From JBDUDK01 sp040002995 (lineage in GTDB: Bacteria; Actinomycetota; Acidimicrobiia; Acidimicrobiales; Ilumatobacteraceae): DNA of 9,552 nucleotides. This document shows positions 6,474 through 9,552 of the stretch, in pieces; the first letter of the stretch is position 1, and every line of letters starts with the position of its first letter. Both the position numbers and the translations under genes were made by a program. The notes under the pieces were generated by a model. It made no database searches and had not been told where the DNA came from. It saw nothing but the letters and a program-made list of their open reading frames with translations. Location: NCBI GenBank assembly GCA_040002995.1, contig JBDUDK010000011.1, forward strand, positions 1 to 9,552, given 5' to 3'.

Positions 6474-7292
6474 ATGGAGGCCGAGATCGGGGTCATCGGC
6501 GGTTCGGGGCTCTACAGCCTCCTCGCCGAGGTCGACCAGGTAGAGCCCATGACGCCCTACGGCCCGCCGAGCGGGCCCATCGCCATCGGCCGCATCTCAA
6601 CGGCGTCCGGTGACCGTTCCGTGGCGTTCGTAGCCCGCCATGGCGTCAACCACCAATGGCCACCACACCGCATCAACTACCGGGCCAACCTCTGGGCGCT
6701 GCACACTCTCGGCGTGAACCGAGTGCTAGGTCCCTCGGCGTGCGGTTCGCTGCGTCCCGACATCCGCCCCGGCGATCTCGTGGTCTGCGACCAGTTCGTC
6801 GATTACACCCAGGGTCGGGCGACGACCTTCTTCGACGGGCCCGTAGTCAACCATGTCTCAATCACAGACCCGTACTGCCCCGAGCTGAGTCGCCACATCG
6901 TTGCCGCAGCGGGCGCCCACCACATGCCTGTGCACGATCGGGGAACGGTGGTCGTGATCCCAGGACCGCGCTTCGCCACTCGCGCCGAGTCCACCACCTA
7001 TCGCGCGCTCGGCTACGACATCGTCAACATGACCCAATGCCCGGAGGTCGCGCTCGCCCGAGAACTCGGCATGTGCTACGCCACCATTGCGCTCGTGACG
7101 GACTACGACAGCGGACTCGCCGATCGACCCGACATCGCTGCGGTGAACCAGGCCGAAGTGTTTGAGGTGTTCGCAGCGAACGTCGGAAGGCTTCGCACAC
7201 TTCTGCAGAACGTCATCCGCGATCTGCGCCCAACCAGAGGGTGCGCCTGCGCCGACGCGACGAACGGTCTGTCGCCTAGCCCGCCCGCATGA
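6474..7292 (+). CDS. mtnP: S-methyl-5'-thioadenosine phosphorylase
   Basis: The 272-residue protein cleaves methylthioadenosine with phosphate to adenine and methylthioribose-1-phosphate, clearing the by-product of polyamine and related synthesis and feeding methionine salvage in the cytoplasm. The phosphate-binding GGSGLY is at residues 9-14, ARHGVNH (54-60) is the conserved His loop, and SACGSLRPDIRPGDLV (88-103) is the core motif. The nucleoside-binding NMT is at 185-187 with CPEVALARE following, and TDYD (209-212) provides the base-contacting aspartates. NMT plus TDYD favours the MTA-specific branch over general purine nucleoside phosphorylases, although methylthioinosine phosphorylases are close relatives. 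I use the ATG at 6474 because homologues begin directly before IGVIGGSG; the frame stays open upstream over the divergent GT2 gene. The tail after residue 252 is short, with two cysteines, and appears non-conserved. No other methionine-salvage gene is nearby. Confidence 0.93.
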   Translation: MEAEIGVIGGSGLYSLLAEVDQVEPMTPYGPPSGPIAIGRISTASGDRSVAFVARHGVNHQWPPHRINYRANLWALHTLGVNRVLGPSACGSLRPDIRPGDLVVCDQFVDYTQGRATTFFDGPVVNHVSITDPYCPELSRHIVAAAGAHHMPVHDRGTVVVIPGPRFATRAESTTYRALGYDIVNMTQCPEVALARELGMCYATIALVTDYDSGLADRPDIAAVNQAEVFEVFAANVGRLRTLLQNVIRDLRPTRGCACADATNGLSPSPPA

Positions 7293-7365
7293 AATCCCAT
7301 CGGCGGCGTGTCGCTGCCGTCAAACCGGGTCTGGCGCGAACGGGGCTCAAGACGAACGTGCCACG

Positions 7366-8259
7366 TCACCCGGAGGTGGCGTGGTGCCGCGCATTCGCCA
7401 CGATCGGGGCGAGGAGGTCGGGACGCCTCGTATAGATGCCATCGACGCCCAGTTGCACGAGGAACTTCATCGTGGCCGGATCATCGACCACCCACGTCAA
7501 GATGGCCACGTCGTGGCGGTGTGCGAACGCGAGACGCGTACCGTCGACGAGGGTACGCGAACCGACTCGGTACGGCGGCTGGTCGATATGCACTTGAGGG
7601 ACGAAGGCTTCGTCTCCCTTAGCCGCAGCCGACCACAACGCCAGCGCATCGGCCAGCGTCGCGCTCGTGCGAACGTCGGGGCAGCGTCGCCGAAACTCGA
7701 AGATCTGGTCGTCGCTGTCGGACCCGACGAACGTGCGATCGAGATGGCCCGCGTGTCTGATCGCCGCACAGACCGGCGCGATGATGTCGCTTCCGAGATC
7801 CTTGAGGTCGAGGGAGAAGAGGAAGTCGGGGAATCGATCGAATAGCGCGCCAAGCGTCGGAATTGTCACACCCTTGCCGCGGTACGGGTAACTGCCGTTG
7901 AGCTTGAACCCCCAGCCGGCGTCGAGTGCCCGTAGCTCGGCCAGCGTCATCTCCGCTACAGCGCCGTGCCCGTTGGTCTGCGCGTCCACCGTCGTATCGT
8001 GATGCGCGACCAACACGCCGTCGGCGCTCAACTCGAGATCGACGTCGATCACCTCGCTGCCGAGGGCCACCGACCGCTCGTACGCGAGCATCGTGTCCTC
8101 CGGGAACAGGCCATCACCGCCGCCGTGGGCGATCACCAAAGTGTGGTCGGCGCGAAAGGGGTTAGCGGAAGACGCGGTCCGCCGGATGGCCGCGGGATGT
8201 ACAGCATGGCAAGACGAGACAACGAGCGCGGCCGCCAAAATGACACGAGCGAGACGCAT
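7366..8259 (-). CDS. Secreted glycerophosphodiester phosphodiesterase, probable lipoprotein
   Basis: The 297-residue protein is a TIM-barrel GDPD that hydrolyses glycerophosphodiesters, such as deacylated phospholipids or teichoic-type polymers, to glycerol-3-phosphate and an alcohol. The N-terminus MRLAR plus a hydrophobic stretch ending VVSSC at residue 17 is a signal peptide with a lipobox-like site, so the enzyme is probably tethered outside the membrane. Catalytic elements are IAHGGG with H45, FPEDT with E54, IDVDLELSADG (71-81), and the second catalytic His in AHHD (H87). DLK (151-153) and a terminal LTWVVDDP...LGVDGIYTRRPDLL segment complete the barrel. The residue after H45 is Gly where classical GlpQ-type enzymes have Arg; I recall this variant in actinobacterial homologues. 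It is convergent with the phosphorylase gene, 73 bp apart, and appears to be a stand-alone gene with a weak ribosome-binding site. Confidence 0.93.
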   Translation of the reverse strand: MRLARVILAAALVVSSCHAVHPAAIRRTASSANPFRADHTLVIAHGGGDGLFPEDTMLAYERSVALGSEVIDVDLELSADGVLVAHHDTTVDAQTNGHGAVAEMTLAELRALDAGWGFKLNGSYPYRGKGVTIPTLGALFDRFPDFLFSLDLKDLGSDIIAPVCAAIRHAGHLDRTFVGSDSDDQIFEFRRRCPDVRTSATLADALALWSAAAKGDEAFVPQVHIDQPPYRVGSRTLVDGTRLAFAHRHDVAILTWVVDDPATMKFLVQLGVDGIYTRRPDLLAPIVANARHHATSG

Positions 8260-8493
8260 CTCGCCAGCTTGCCATCGCCGCGGCCGGCGCGGGCCAGCGT
8301 GGGCTTTCCCTGCGCATGAGCAGGTCTAGCGGTCGGTGAGCCGGACCGGCCGCCTAACGCCCGCGTGTTGGATGCCGATTGCCGCACGGAGCTCGTCGCC
8401 GATTGTCTGCGCACGCCCGTACGGCGCCGAGACGTTCGCTGCTTACGGGGCGCCGTCCGCGTCGCGCACGGTTTCAGAAGTTGGTCCGTTGAC

Positions 8494-8960
8494 CTAAGCC
8501 TTCCGGGGAGCCTTCATCGCCGAGCGGTGCTCGGACGTGTCGGTGGCGGCGGCGTGTCGGGCGATGAAGGTGACGACATCAGGGTTCTACGAATGGCAGA
8601 CCCGCATGTAGATCGACGCCGTGATCACCGGTGACGAGTGGCCGAGGCGTTCCTGGACGACCTTCACCGGGATGCCCGCCCGCAGTGCGAGCGTCGCCCA
8701 CGTATGACGGAGATCGTGGAGGCGGATGCGGCGCAGCGCCAGCGCTCGATGCGGCGTTGGAACTCGCGTGACACCCGCTCCGGGTCGAGGGGACGTCCGT
8801 CGAACTTCGTGCACGCGAGGTCGTGGACCCGCCACCCGGCTCGTGGGAGTGGATTTACGCCAGCTCGGAATCGGAGGCGCGCGCTGGCCCGTCGGTTGTC
8901 GGCCGACGGCGCAAAGGCTTCGGCGTTGCAAATGGGCCTCCGTCGTGGCGGCAGCGGCAT
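8494..8960 (-). pseudogene. Tyrosine recombinase (phage-type integrase) remnant, frameshifted with internal amber
   Basis: The C-terminal half of a tyrosine integrase is spread over two minus-strand frames. One frame gives TKFDGRPLDPERVSREFQRR, ending near 8742. Homology then continues in another frame from about 8739 with LRRIRLHDLRHTWATLAL, IPVKVVQERLGHSS and a terminal ITASIYMRV. The HxxR box (8718-8704), the later His in GHSS and the nucleophilic Tyr (8610-8608) are visible; the first catalytic Arg box and the DNA-binding N-terminus are not. A TAG at 8589-8587 interrupts the frame six residues after the Tyr. The same frame then runs on for 30 residues (DVVTFIARHAAATDTSEH and more) to a TAG at 8496-8494, where related integrases carry their tail. 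The upstream limit is uncertain, because nothing integrase-like is legible before about 8830. I read this as a dead integrase from a lost mobile element. Confidence 0.8.
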
Positions 8961-9190
8961 CGATCACGCGCTCTAGCGGCTAACCGCCGTCCCTTCGGTG
9001 ATCCACCGTCGGCTGCACGCGCCAACGGGCTGGGTTCATGTCTGAAGGTGGCGAGGTCGGTTCGTGTCCGGCCGTAGACCCGCCTGCGCAGTGCGCCAGA
9101 AGCAAGCGGGGTCGGTTCGCCCCCCTAGGGCCGGCCCCGCTCACGATGGTGGAGTCCCATTTGCCGCCAACCCAATAGTGCCTTCCTGGG

Positions 9191-9552
9191 TCAGGCGATT
9201 CGGGTGGCGTAGACAACTAGCCGGTGGTCGTGGGTGCCGTTGGTGAACGTCCCGGCACAGGTGATGAGTGTGAGGTGGGCGAGGCCGTCAGCCGAGGGCT
9301 GGGGCCCGGTGCCTGCGACCGGGCCGGGACCGTACATCTGGGTCAGGACGGCCGGATCGGCCGTTTGGGCGAGTGAATAGGACTTCGAGTCCGTAACAGA
9401 AAAGCGGACGTCGAGCCCGCTGCGGGTGTCGTGGACGACAATCAGGTCGCCTGGCCGCAGCTGGTCGATGTGACCGAACACGTCGAGGCGTCCATAGGCG
9501 GAGACGTGGCCGGCGAATACGGCCGTGCTGAGCGCCCCAGGGATCGCGCTGC
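9191..9552 (-). CDS. Sortase family transpeptidase (5' partial, runs off the window)
   Basis: The frame is open to the right edge, so the N-terminus with its signal/anchor segment lies outside; about 120 residues are visible. A GTG at 9481 is an internal codon, because sortase homology begins before it: TAVFAGHVSAYGRLD contains the catalytic His in AGH. FGHIDQLRPGDLIVV follows as the usual strand pair. LITCAG holds the catalytic Cys, and HDHRLVVYATRI supplies the catalytic Arg near the end. Sortases act on the outer face of the membrane, cleaving a sorting signal and joining the protein to the cell wall or to a pilus subunit. The arrangement is closest to actinobacterial class E/F or D-like enzymes, but the class cannot be fixed from this fragment. 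No substrate with a sorting motif is in the window; it may lie upstream of the gene, beyond the right edge. Confidence 0.9.
   Translation of the reverse strand, partial: SAIPGALSTAVFAGHVSAYGRLDVFGHIDQLRPGDLIVVHDTRSGLDVRFSVTDSKSYSLAQTADPAVLTQMYGPGPVAGTGPQPSADGLAHLTLITCAGTFTNGTHDHRLVVYATRIA

Noticed and set aside
7357..7383. Hairpin (8-bp stem with two G-T pairs, 11-nt loop) at the convergent ends of the phosphorylase and GDPD genes, as a terminator
   Set aside because: It has wobble pairs, a large loop and no T-tract, and it overlaps the GDPD stop codon; too weak to call.
8331..8347. Short bulged hairpin (GGTC-GG/CC-GACC) upstream of the GDPD gene
   Set aside because: Six base pairs with a bulge and no T-tract; not distinguishable from background in this GC-rich spacer.
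8374..8405. Direct repeat of GCCGATTG (8374 and 8398)
   Set aside because: Eight bases twice in a short spacer, with no third copy, symmetry or neighbouring recombinase site; not enough to call a repeat or att site.
8365..8634. 89-residue plus-strand frame near the integrase
   Set aside because: Arg/Gly-rich composition without motifs, opposite to the integrase tail; most likely a non-coding shadow.
9056..9072. tRNA T-arm-like hairpin (GTCGG, 7-nt loop TTCGTGT, CCGGC) near the integrase remnant, as a possible att/tRNA fragment
   Set aside because: The loop lacks the conserved A at position 58, and I found no matching 5' acceptor strand, D-arm or anticodon arm upstream, nor a terminal CCA. 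A short stem in high-GC DNA is expected by chance.
8980..9216. 78-residue minus-strand frame between integrase remnant and sortase, considered as the missing integrase N-terminus
   Set aside because: I looked for the first catalytic Arg box and core-binding motifs in all three minus frames and saw none; the frame also runs into the sortase 3' end.

Overview
The window looks like chromosomal DNA from a high-GC actinobacterium. Strong G/C preference at third codon positions, ATGA-type gene overlaps, an ECF sigma factor paired with a small zinc anti-sigma factor, and a polytopic molybdoenzyme with an internal Tat motif all fit Actinomycetota. An uncultured Acidimicrobiia-like lineage is my guess; no marker gene here proves it.

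Layout. Positions 1-3091 (+): the 3' part of a polytopic membrane protein resembling a GT-C glycosyltransferase, an extended-SDR nucleotide-sugar epimerase/dehydratase with a cysteine-containing insertion, an ECF sigma factor, and its overlapping cytosolic zinc anti-sigma factor. Positions 6409-3102 (-): a tight five-gene operon in which every junction overlaps. In order of transcription it encodes a family 2 glycosyltransferase, a DUF2064/TIGR04282 transferase, an unrecognised 131-residue protein, a membrane-anchored sulfite-oxidase-type molybdopterin oxidoreductase, and a small four-helix membrane protein. The two arms converge with a gap of only 10 bp. Divergent from the operon, across 64 bp, is an S-methyl-5'-thioadenosine phosphorylase (6474-7292, +). 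Next comes a secreted, probably lipid-anchored glycerophosphodiester phosphodiesterase (8259-7366, -). After it lies a decayed tyrosine-integrase remnant (about 8960-8494, -) with a frameshift and an in-frame amber codon. The window ends inside a sortase gene (9552-9191, -). The short stretches 8260-8493 and 8961-9190 contain no gene I can support.

How the genes may work together. The GT-C-like protein, epimerase, GT2 and DUF2064 protein point to synthesis of a cell-envelope glycan or glycolipid. The molybdoenzyme, which carries its own cytochrome-b-like membrane part, and the small membrane protein share this transcript and would act at the membrane. The ECF/anti-sigma pair is a plausible regulator of the locus. 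The grouping of envelope glycan genes, an unknown small protein and an outward-facing molybdoenzyme is the best candidate here for an undescribed system. Its substrate and purpose cannot be read from the sequence. The right end (integrase remnant, sortase) looks like a separate region with a history of integration.
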